Source of the DNA: Planctomycetota bacterium
Lineage (GTDB): Bacteria > Planctomycetota > Planctomycetia > Planctomycetales > Planctomycetaceae
Direction of reading: 5' to 3'
Assembly: GCA_027622115.1 (NCBI GenBank)
Contig: JAQBZS010000233.1
Location: 1-8,899 of the forward strand
DNA length: 8,899 bases
Under the pieces are notes generated by a model. The model ran no database searches, was not told the DNA's origin, and saw only the letters and a program-made list of their open reading frames with translations. The position numbers and the translations under genes were made by a program. The first letter of the stretch is position 1, and every line of letters begins with the position of its first letter. Below, piece by piece: positions 1 through 6,118 of this stretch.

Positions 1-66
1 GGGAGAACCGCACGTACGGTTCGGAGGGAGGGGCGGTCGAAACCAATCGACCGTTCCTACCCCTAT
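1..66 (+). mobile_element. Group II intron, 3' end only (domain V remnant and domain VI)
   Basis: These bases match the 3' end of a bacterial group II intron, a self-splicing ribozyme and retroelement. Positions 10-22 (GCACGTACGGTTC) are the 3' strand of the conserved domain V hairpin, with its loop at about 3-6; the matching 5' strand should lie just left of the window. Domain VI follows: 34-40 pairs with 47-53 around a six-base loop, the stem continues through 29-33 with 54-58 (including two G-T pairs) and 26-28 with 60-62, and A59 is left unpaired. Exactly seven bases follow A59 up to the terminal AT at 65-66, which is the expected distance from branch-point A to the 3' splice site. The reverse transcriptase frame is expected upstream, outside the window. 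The intron runs antisense to the neighbouring DUF1501 gene and does not interrupt it. Subclass cannot be assigned from this fragment. Confidence 0.8.
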
Positions 67-67
67 C

Positions 68-102
68 GTTTCGTCGACCGCATGCCATGGGTCAAACGAA
101 AC
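68..102. terminator. Hairpin between the intron end and the DUF1501 stop
   Basis: An inverted repeat pairs 68-74 (GTTTCGT) with 96-102 (ACGAAAC) and 76-79 (GACC) with 90-93 (GGTC), giving 11 base pairs with a small internal loop and a ten-base loop. It lies 33 bases beyond the stop codon of the - strand DUF1501 gene, so it could end that transcript. No T-run follows on either strand, so it is not a classical intrinsic terminator. The group II intron ends two bases away, so this could also be part of the intron's target site. Confidence 0.35.
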
Positions 103-134
103 ATGCCGCGCCAAAACCGGATCAACGATCCAGA

Positions 135-1550
135 CTACGCAATCACTTCGTGCGCCACATGACCATGCACGTCGGTCAAGCGAAAATCTCGGCCCGAGTA
201 GCGATACGTCAATCGCTCGTGATCGAGCCCCATGAGGTGCAAGATCGTGGCGTGCAGGTCGTGGACATGCATGCGATTTTCGACAGCCGTAAGCCCGAAT
301 TCGTCGGTGGCACCATGACTGTAGCCGCCTTTGACTCCGCCGCCGGCCATCCAAACCGTGAAACCGTAGTGATCGTGGTCTCGGCCCTTTTGACCTTCCG
401 ACGTGGGAGCCCGACCGAATTCGCCGCCCCAGATCACCAGCGTGTCTTCCAACATGCCGCGTTGCTTGAGGTCCGTGAGTAACGCCGCAATGCCCTGGTC
501 ACAGGCGTCGGCCAACCGCTTGTGACCACCTTTGATGTCGCCGTGTCCGGTGTCCCACGCGATGTCATAGCCGTCGATCGACAGCGAGACTTGGACCATT
601 CGTACTCCGCGTTCTACCAACCGCCGTGCCAGCAAGCAGCCTTTGGCATACTCGGAGTTGCCGTACAATTCGTGAGTCGATTTGGATTCCTGCGTGGTAT
701 CGAATGCATCCGGCACCGCGAATTGCATGCGGAACGCCATTTCCATCGCCTGAATGCCGGCTTCGAGTTGTTGGTCGCTGCGTTGCCGTTCCAGGTCGAT
801 GCGATTGAGCTGCGTGAGCAAGTCGGCCTGCCGGCGTTGATCGGTTCGAGGCAACCACTGGTTTTTCAGATTGTGCAGAATGCGATCCGGTTGCATGTCG
901 TGGATATTGACGTACGTTCCGGCATAGACGCCGGGCAAGAACGAGTTCCCCCAATTCGCGAGTTTGCCGCGAGGTTGTGCTCGCGGACTCATGGCCACGA
1001 AGCCGGGCAGATTCTGATTCTCGGTTCCCAGCCCGTAGACCAGCCACGACCCCATGCTGGGTCGGCCGGGCAGGACGTGTCCGAGATTCATCATCAGCAT
1101 GGCACCGGCGTGTTCGGGGATGTCGGTGTGCATGGAATGGATGAAGCTAATGTCGTCCACGCACTCGCCGACTTTCGGAAAGAGGTCGCTCACCCACTTG
1201 CCGCATTCGCCGTATTGCTTGAAGCCGAACGGAGATGGGAACAGACCGTTCTTGGTGTTTCGCAACGACTTCCGATCGACGAGTTTCGGCCGCTGTCCGG
1301 CGTTTTTGGCGATCTCCGGCTTGTAGTCGAACGTATCGACTTGCGACGGCCCCCCCGGCATGAAGAGTTGGATGACGCGTTTGGCTTTGGTGGGGAAATG
1401 CGGAGCCTTGGGCAGCAGTGGATTCGAGCCTTCCGTTGCCGGAGCGTCGTTTGCCAGCATGTCGGCCAGTGCGAGCGAACCGAATCCCGCTCCCACGCGA
1501 TGCAACATGTCTCGACGGTTCAACGGCGGTAGCTGGTTGCGATGAAACAT
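135..1550 (-). CDS. DUF1501 domain protein, Tat-exported, sulfatase-like fold
   Basis: A 471-residue protein, normal length for the DUF1501 family, which is greatly expanded in Planctomycetota and shares the alkaline phosphatase/sulfatase fold; its biochemical role is not established. The N-terminus carries a twin-arginine signal (NRRDML at residues 11-16, then a GAGFGSLALADML stretch), so export to the periplasm is expected. Family landmarks are MPGGPSQVDTFD (64-75), SMHTDIPEHAGAMLMMN (139-155), RPSMGSWL (163-170), WGGEFGRAP (374-382), DHDHYGF (391-397), GGGVKGG (403-409), HVHDLHATILHLMGLDH (428-444) and the closing YSGRDFRLTDVHG (451-463); the Asp and His residues in these blocks are candidate metal ligands. 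The start ATG has GAGG about ten bases upstream. DUF1501 genes usually follow a DUF1549/DUF1553 (planctomycete cytochrome c) partner, but here the upstream neighbour is the divergent ndk, so no partner is present on that side. Confidence 0.93.
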   Translation of the reverse strand: MFHRNQLPPLNRRDMLHRVGAGFGSLALADMLANDAPATEGSNPLLPKAPHFPTKAKRVIQLFMPGGPSQVDTFDYKPEIAKNAGQRPKLVDRKSLRNTKNGLFPSPFGFKQYGECGKWVSDLFPKVGECVDDISFIHSMHTDIPEHAGAMLMMNLGHVLPGRPSMGSWLVYGLGTENQNLPGFVAMSPRAQPRGKLANWGNSFLPGVYAGTYVNIHDMQPDRILHNLKNQWLPRTDQRRQADLLTQLNRIDLERQRSDQQLEAGIQAMEMAFRMQFAVPDAFDTTQESKSTHELYGNSEYAKGCLLARRLVERGVRMVQVSLSIDGYDIAWDTGHGDIKGGHKRLADACDQGIAALLTDLKQRGMLEDTLVIWGGEFGRAPTSEGQKGRDHDHYGFTVWMAGGGVKGGYSHGATDEFGLTAVENRMHVHDLHATILHLMGLDHERLTYRYSGRDFRLTDVHGHVAHEVIA

Positions 1551-1725
1551 CTTGGAGATTCCTCATTGAATGTCGACGCAGCCGTTTAGGACACAAGGGG
1601 CGGAGTCCGGCCACAAGGTTGGCGATCCAATGTTATCGGGATCTGCTGATCGAAGCAGCATGGCTCGGTCGCGACGCGGTGAATTGGCGGCTTACATTGC
1701 AATTCTCGTTGGCCTATCATCCCGC

Positions 1726-1748
1726 CCGCATTCGCCGGAGCGGTTTTT
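1726..1748 (+). terminator. Short hairpin followed by five T, upstream of ndk
   Basis: CCGC (1726-1729) pairs with GCGG (1740-1743), and inside it TTC (1731-1733) pairs with GGA (1737-1739) around a three-base loop, with A1730 bulged. Five T follow directly (1744-1748). This has the shape of a weak intrinsic terminator reading rightward and ends 66 bases before the ndk start. No + strand gene precedes it in the gap, so if it works it would act on read-through from the left or as a leader attenuator of ndk. The rest of the 1551-1814 gap shows no other gene or recognisable RNA. Confidence 0.3.
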
Positions 1749-1814
1749 CTACTGCCTGACAGATGCACTTTTTGATACCAATCACCACCTTCCATCAATT
1801 CCAAGAGGGAATTC

Positions 1815-2282
1815 ATGGCGACGCAACGTTCGCTCATTCTCGTGAAACCCGACGGCGTCAATCGACGGCTGATCGGCCGCTTGATCACACGGATCGAAGA
1901 CAAGAGCCTCAAGATCGTCGGCTTGAAAATGCTGCGGGTTACTGAGGAGTTGTCTCGACAACACTACGCGGAGCACGTGACCAAGCCGTTTTATCCGTTG
2001 CTCGAAGAATTCATTACGTCCGGCCCAGTGGTGGCAATTGTCGTCGAAGGTCCCGACGCGATTACCGTGATGCGAACTTTGATGGGTTCGACCAACGGTC
2101 GAGACTCGGCACCCGGCACGATTCGAGGCGACTTTGGTTGCAGCCGGCAAATGAATCTCATGCATGGCAGCGACGGTCCGGAAGCCGCAGAACGCGAAAT
2201 CGGCATCTACTTCCGAGACGAAGAATTGCTCGAATACTCGACATCGTTGGACTCCTGGGTTTGCGCGGACGACGAGCGTTAG
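1815..2282 (+). CDS. ndk: Nucleoside diphosphate kinase
   Basis: Transfers the gamma-phosphate of ATP to other nucleoside diphosphates through a phosphohistidine intermediate, balancing the cytoplasmic NTP and dNTP pools. The 155-residue product covers the whole family (usually about 140-155). The active-site block NLMHGSDG places the phosphorylated histidine at His117, and the other nucleotide-binding residues sit where expected: Lys11 (VKPDG), Tyr51, Phe59, Arg87, Thr93, Arg104 in PGTIRGDFG, Asn114 and Glu128. The ATG start is well supported: AAGAGGG (1803-1809) lies five bases upstream and the protein opens with the standard RSLILVKPDG strand. The gene is monocistronic in this window, divergent from the DUF1501 gene and convergent with the SGNH-like gene. 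The last residues after DSWVCADD are family-typical and nothing is missing. Confidence 0.97.
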   Translation: MATQRSLILVKPDGVNRRLIGRLITRIEDKSLKIVGLKMLRVTEELSRQHYAEHVTKPFYPLLEEFITSGPVVAIVVEGPDAITVMRTLMGSTNGRDSAPGTIRGDFGCSRQMNLMHGSDGPEAAEREIGIYFRDEELLEYSTSLDSWVCADDER

Positions 2283-2295
2283 ACTCCCTTATCAG

Positions 2296-2353
2296 TCCTG
2301 CGCAAAACGGTCAGGAAATTGGACCAATCAGTCCGAACAATTGCCCGAGTTGG
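2296..2353 (+). repeat. 58-base direct repeat, copy 1
   Basis: This segment matches 3833-3890 in the same orientation at 53 of 58 positions without gaps. It begins 13 bases after the ndk stop. It contains an imperfect palindrome: GGAAATTG (2314-2321) faces CAATTGCC (2338-2345), and GGAC (2321/2322-2324 region) faces GTCC (2331-2334). Both copies keep these arms while two of the five differences fall in the small loop between GGAC and GTCC, which is what a folded element would show. A shorter related unit follows: 2344-2359 resembles 2378-2393 (13 of 16). No open frame or transposase accompanies it. Confidence 0.85.
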
Positions 2354-2423
2354 GGCATCCTTCTTGGTTCCGGCTCGTCCGAGTTAGGGTATCGAACAGC
2401 TTGAGTTACCACGCGTTATTGCT

Positions 2424-2461
2424 CGCGCAGGTTTTAGGCCGACTCCCCAAACCTGATCGCG
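2424..2461. terminator. Hairpin between convergent ndk and SGNH-like genes
   Basis: CGCGCAGGTTT (2424-2434) pairs with AAACCTG (2449-2455) plus CGCG (2458-2461), leaving AT 2456-2457 bulged: 11 pairs around a 14-base loop. It sits four bases beyond the stop of the - strand SGNH-like gene and 142 bases past the ndk stop, so a shared bidirectional terminator is plausible. Neither side has a clear T-run. Confidence 0.45.
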
Positions 2462-2464
2462 GAG

Positions 2465-3796
2465 CTAGCGTTGAGCTTCAAGGCTCCGGATCAATTCGTC
2501 TGCGATTTTTGTCGCGAGGATTTTGTCGCCGAGTTCGTTGAAGTGGCAGAACGGGTCGGAATAGACCGGCTCGGTTGTCGTGGCGAACAGCATCGTCAGG
2601 TCGTGAAAGTCGACGCCTTGCTCGACAAGCCGCTTCCCGCGGTCACTCAACAGCGGATAGCCCTGGACAACGGATTTGCCGTACCCCTGAGTGGGATAGA
2701 CAAAGTCGTCCCGCTCCTTGTCCGACATGGGCTTTGAACCCTTGACGTACTGATTCGGCTGAATGAAGTGGAGATACGTCATGCCGTTCGCCGCGCAGAG
2801 CCGATGCGTTTGCAGCGAGGCGTTCATCCACAAATCCGCCAAGTCGCCGAACGTCTTTTCGTCCGACGGGTTCGATTCGCGCGGCCCCGTGATGTGGTAT
2901 CCCAAACCTTCTTCGTGTTTCATTTGCATGACATCGACCCCGTGCGTCAAGAACTCCGCATACAACGATCGGTCTCGCCATTGCCAATAGAGATTTAGCA
3001 CCGCCGAATACCGATAAGGCGGGCGTTGAATCCACTCGGCGAGACGGATACGCGCCACCTGCAATTCAAAAACGCGAAACGCACGTTCGACTCGCACGGG
3101 ATCCATGACCTTGACCATGCGAGTATGCCAGGCTCGCGGGTACGCGTAAAACACGTCGGCACTGCCGTTCTCGTCTCGATGCAGCGCGATCTCGTTATAG
3201 CCGTCGATATTGAGAACGACGTCGAACTCGGCACCCAGCGACATCAAATAGCTCAATTGCAAGATCTGCTGCGGTTGTTTGTAGCCGGATAAGGCAAGTG
3301 GAATGATCTGGACGTCGAAATCCGTGAACTTGGGGCGAGCCTTCAGTCGCTCGGATATCAAGTCGGCGGACGACTCGGCAAGTTGCAGTGCGACCGATCC
3401 GCCGACAATGGCGATCCGCAGTTGTTTCGGCTGACGCTTTTCAATGATGGGCACATCGCCGATCAGGCCGAGACGATTGATGTGCTGGTCATGCTTCGCT
3501 TCGGGATTGATGACCCATCCGAGATAGGGGTGAATCACTTCGGGCGGCGCTGAGTCATCTTGCTGGTGTACGGCGATTCGCTGCTGAGTCTGCTGGAGTT
3601 TTTCCAGATCGAAGTCGCTGAGTGCAAACACGACTCGCACGGCAAGTTCGATCGCAACCAACCCAATCAGGCACGCCAACGTGGAATAGACCAGACGTTT
3701 CGCGAGCGTTCGACTTGGCTTTGATGCGACGGGCGTTGCGGGTGTTGCTGCTGCACTCGGCGATTCGCTGTCGTGAGGCGAAGGGGTTTCGGCCAT
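2465..3796 (-). CDS. Membrane-anchored SGNH/GDSL-like hydrolase domain protein
   Basis: A 443-residue protein with a Pro/Ala/Ser-rich cytoplasmic tail (1-30), one membrane helix (about 36-59, LVYSTLACLIGLVAIELAV) and an extracytoplasmic domain. The domain shows a degenerate SGNH pattern: IAIVGGSVA (128-136) with candidate nucleophile Ser134 in GGS in place of GDS, SGY with Gly171, NIDGYNE (196-202) in the block III position with Asn201, and SDPFCHFNELG (413-423) with Asp414 and His418 as candidate catalytic pair. Such proteins occur in Planctomycetota and near exopolysaccharide acyl-transfer genes, so acyl-ester transfer or removal at the cell surface is possible but unproven. The start has only a weak AAGAA-type ribosome site. 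It follows the alpha/beta hydrolase gene by 115 bases on the same strand, with a 58-base repeat between them and a second copy beyond its stop. The long acidic gap between blocks III and V has no recognised domain. Confidence 0.8.
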   Translation of the reverse strand: MAETPSPHDSESPSAAATPATPVASKPSRTLAKRLVYSTLACLIGLVAIELAVRVVFALSDFDLEKLQQTQQRIAVHQQDDSAPPEVIHPYLGWVINPEAKHDQHINRLGLIGDVPIIEKRQPKQLRIAIVGGSVALQLAESSADLISERLKARPKFTDFDVQIIPLALSGYKQPQQILQLSYLMSLGAEFDVVLNIDGYNEIALHRDENGSADVFYAYPRAWHTRMVKVMDPVRVERAFRVFELQVARIRLAEWIQRPPYRYSAVLNLYWQWRDRSLYAEFLTHGVDVMQMKHEEGLGYHITGPRESNPSDEKTFGDLADLWMNASLQTHRLCAANGMTYLHFIQPNQYVKGSKPMSDKERDDFVYPTQGYGKSVVQGYPLLSDRGKRLVEQGVDFHDLTMLFATTTEPVYSDPFCHFNELGDKILATKIADELIRSLEAQR

Positions 3797-3832
3797 GATT
3801 CGGACTGTTTCTTGAAGTTCTTGTCAGTGAAA

Positions 3833-3890
3833 TCCTGCGCAAGATGGTCAGGAAATTGGACGGATCAGTCCGATCAATTGCCCGAGTTGG
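3833..3890 (+). repeat. 58-base direct repeat, copy 2
   Basis: Second copy of the element at 2296-2353, same orientation, 53 of 58 identical. It fills half of the 115-base gap between the alpha/beta hydrolase stop (3912) and the SGNH-like start (3796), 21 bases after the former and 36 before the latter, so it would be transcribed if these two - strand genes share a message. Here the inner stem is longer: ATTGGAC (3855-3861) can pair with GTCCGAT (3868-3874) with one G-T pair, while GGAAATTG and CAATTGCC offer an alternative outer stem. Confidence 0.85.
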
Positions 3891-3911
3891 AACCCCTGCC
3901 GCGTCTGCCCG

Positions 3912-4817
3912 TCACGGGGTCAACAGGTACTGCCGAACAAACGCGATGGGGCGTTTCGTGACTTGGTTTCCGGCTCCGGCTACGCCGTGATTGCCGCCCG
4001 GAATCACCACCAGTTCCGTTTTGACACCTGCGGCTGCGAGCTTCTTGTGCAGATTGGAAGCGTGTGCGAGTGGGACGATGTCGTCGTTGTCTCCATGCAC
4101 TTGCATGATCGGAGGGTCGTCCTTGCTAACGAATGAAATCGGCGAGACGTCTTGAATCAGACGCGCTGCCAGTTTGTTCGCCGGAGTCCCCGGCTCGTAG
4201 CCGATCAACTGGCGATAGGCCGGATGACGGTGGTCGATGCTGCTCAGCAATGACCAATCGGTCGGGCCGGCAAAACTGACGGCGCAGGCAACTCGCGACG
4301 AATGCCGCTCGACCGGATCCTTTGAATCCGCTTTCACGGCGTCATCGTGCAGAGCCACGTACGCGGAAAGATGGCCGCCGGCCGAACCACCCGTGACACC
4401 GAGACGCTTCGAGTCGATGTTCCACTTCTTGGCGTGATGACGCACAAACTGAACCGCTCGCAGACAGTCCCGTACCTGAGCCGGATGAGTGGCAACATCG
4501 GTGAATCGATACTCGACTGCCACGACCGAGAGCTTGCCTGCGGCGACGAAGGATCGCAGCCAGGCTGGAACGCTGCTCTTCGAACCGGCTCGCCAGCCGC
4601 CGCCGTGAATGTAAATCATCGCCGGAGTGGGCGTTTCGGATTTCGCCAGATAGACGTCAACGCATTGCGACGCGTGATCGTCGGCGTAGGCCACATCGCG
4701 AAACGTCAGCTGGGCCGGGGCCTGTGCGAAACTCGGCGAGGAATCAGCGGTCGTGACTCCGACAGCGACGATGAACGTCATCCAGATCTTCAATCGAGCA
4801 TTCATGTGATCATTCAT
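3912..4817 (-). CDS. Secreted alpha/beta hydrolase (BD-FAE/carboxylesterase-like)
   Basis: A 301-residue esterase or lipase-type enzyme. A signal peptide covers about residues 1-32 (hydrophobic IWMTFIVAVGVTTA, then SPSFAQA with likely cleavage after an AxA), so the enzyme is exported. The mature part has the complete fold: the oxyanion block YIHGGGW (69-75), the nucleophile elbow GGSAGG with Ser145, the acid HGDNDDIVP with Asp245 and the catalytic histidine in GGNHG (His277). This arrangement is that of the hormone-sensitive-lipase/BD-FAE group, which hydrolyse carboxylic esters including acyl groups on plant polysaccharides; the substrate here is unknown. ATG at 4815-4817 is preferred because GGAG lies about ten bases upstream; an in-frame ATG at 4803-4805 would be too far from it. 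It is divergent from the SGNH-Dabb gene and probably precedes the SGNH-like gene in a transcript. Confidence 0.92.
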   Translation of the reverse strand: MNDHMNARLKIWMTFIVAVGVTTADSSPSFAQAPAQLTFRDVAYADDHASQCVDVYLAKSETPTPAMIYIHGGGWRAGSKSSVPAWLRSFVAAGKLSVVAVEYRFTDVATHPAQVRDCLRAVQFVRHHAKKWNIDSKRLGVTGGSAGGHLSAYVALHDDAVKADSKDPVERHSSRVACAVSFAGPTDWSLLSSIDHRHPAYRQLIGYEPGTPANKLAARLIQDVSPISFVSKDDPPIMQVHGDNDDIVPLAHASNLHKKLAAAGVKTELVVIPGGNHGVAGAGNQVTKRPIAFVRQYLLTP

Positions 4818-4945
4818 GTGATGTTTTCTCCGTCATCGTGTTGGAATCGCGGTTCGGCATGCAGACATCGAGCGTGCCGAGAATACGCCGAGTGATTCTG
4901 AGCCGGAATAGGCCAGCGGTAAAGGACTGCCGAGTAGCCGATAAT

Positions 4946-4980
4946 TCGAACGCGGTTGCTTGAGAACCTGTCGAACGCGG
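4946..4980. repeat. 10-base direct repeat pair in the divergent gap
   Basis: TCGAACGCGG occurs at 4946-4955 and again at 4971-4980, a 25-base period, between two divergently transcribed genes. The bases between and after the copies are not alike. Paired sites at such spacing could be an operator, but nothing else supports this and chance is possible. Confidence 0.3.
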
Positions 4981-5014
4981 CTACCCTGCTGATCTCAATC
5001 TCACGATTGCGTGA

Positions 5015-5035
5015 AACGGTTGAAAAACAGCCGTT
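5015..5035. promoter_or_regulatory. Compact hairpin in the 4818-5102 divergent gap
   Basis: AACGGTTG (5015-5022) pairs with CAGCCGTT (5028-5035), eight pairs with one G-T, around an AAAAA loop. It lies 67 bases before the ATG of the SGNH-Dabb gene. As RNA it would be a stable stem in the leader of that gene; as DNA it could be a protein site. A second, weaker palindrome is GCTAGCTAGC at 5052-5061, flanked by GGGC and GCCC. The remainder of the gap shows no gene. Confidence 0.35.
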
Positions 5036-5102
5036 AATGAGCAGTTTGGGCGCTAGCTAGCAGCCCTTCTTGTTCCTCGAATGAAACCAACGGAGATCCT
5101 TG

Positions 5103-6098
5103 ATGAAACACGTGCTGCTCCTTGGCGTGACGATTGCCTTCACCGCAGCGTTGCCACCGAATGTTCTCGCCGAGCCCAAGCCATTGGTGAAAAGCGACCG
5201 GATCGTCTTCCTTGGGGATTCGATTACGGCACAGGGCGCCGGGCCGAACGGCTTCGTAACACTCGTTCGCAAAAAGCTGGCTGCGGAAGGCGTGACGGTG
5301 ATTGGTGCGGGCATCGGCGGCCACAAAGTGCCCGACCTGGAAAAGCGGCTCGATCGCGACGTCATCAGTAAACAGCCCACGATCGTGGTGATCTACATCG
5401 GCATCAACGATGTCTGGCATTCCACCCGAAACAACGGCACGCCTAAGGACAAGTTCGACTCGGGTCTGCGATCGCTGATTGAACGCGTCAACGCCGCCGG
5501 CGCGCGAGCCATCCTGTGTACGCCCAGCTTGATCGGCGAAAAGCATGACGGCAGCAATCCACTCGACAAAATGCTGGATGAATACTGTGCCGTCAGCCGA
5601 ACCGTGGCCAAGGACACCAAGACGCAACTCATCGATCTGCGTCTGGCGTTCCTCAAGCATGTCAAGGCATTCAACAAGGACAATGCCACGAAAGGCGTCT
5701 TGACCACGGACGGCGTGCACCTCAATGAGCCGGGAAATGTGTTTGTCGCGAATGAAATGCTGGCGGGGTTGGGGGTCAAGATGAATTCGGGAAAAGTGCT
5801 GAGACACGTCGTGCTGTTCAAGTTTAAGGACGACGTCGAACAGGATCAGATACAGAAAGTCGTCGATGAATTCGGCAAACTCAAAGACCGCATTGATGTC
5901 ATCGTGGACTACGAGCACGGCACGGACGTCAGCGTGGAAAGTTTGGCGGACGGGTTTACGCACTGTTTCTTCGTGACGTTTCAGGATGAGAAGGGCCGCG
6001 ATACATACCTGCCGCATCCCGAGCACAAGAAGTTCGTCGACCTGGTGAAGCCATCGCTGGATAAGGTGCTGGTCATCGATTACTGGGTCCAAAAGTGA
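5103..6098 (+). CDS. Secreted SGNH/GDSL hydrolase fused to a C-terminal Dabb domain
   Basis: A 331-residue two-domain protein. Residues 1-23 are a signal peptide (hydrophobic VLLLGVTIAFTAAL, cleavage near VLA-EP). Residues 32-224 form a canonical SGNH hydrolase: block I FLGDSIT with Ser40, block II glycine in GAGIGGHK (68-75), block III IGIND with Asn102, and block V TTDGVHLN with Asp203 and His206; this catalytic set is complete and points to an esterase or deacetylase acting outside the cytoplasm. Residues 233-331 (from LRHVVLFKFKDD to IDYWVQK, with FVTFQDEKGRDTYLPHPEH at 290-308) match the stress-responsive alpha/beta barrel (Dabb) domain, a small ferredoxin-like dimerising fold. ATG 5103 is chosen over the in-frame TTG at 5100 because CGGAGA (5091-5096) is then six bases away. 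The stop overlaps a possible GTG start of hemC, so translation may be coupled. Confidence 0.92.
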   Translation: MKHVLLLGVTIAFTAALPPNVLAEPKPLVKSDRIVFLGDSITAQGAGPNGFVTLVRKKLAAEGVTVIGAGIGGHKVPDLEKRLDRDVISKQPTIVVIYIGINDVWHSTRNNGTPKDKFDSGLRSLIERVNAAGARAILCTPSLIGEKHDGSNPLDKMLDEYCAVSRTVAKDTKTQLIDLRLAFLKHVKAFNKDNATKGVLTTDGVHLNEPGNVFVANEMLAGLGVKMNSGKVLRHVVLFKFKDDVEQDQIQKVVDEFGKLKDRIDVIVDYEHGTDVSVESLADGFTHCFFVTFQDEKGRDTYLPHPEHKKFVDLVKPSLDKVLVIDYWVQK

Positions 6099-6118
6099 GC
6101 CAAGCATCGAGTCCCACC

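Noticed and set aside
522..1532. 336-codon open frame on the + strand
   Set aside because: It is antisense to the clearly recognised DUF1501 gene; no family motifs and no ribosome site.
1551..1814. tRNA or small RNA in the DUF1501-ndk gap
   Set aside because: No cloverleaf, no CCA end and no conserved RNA element could be found by eye.
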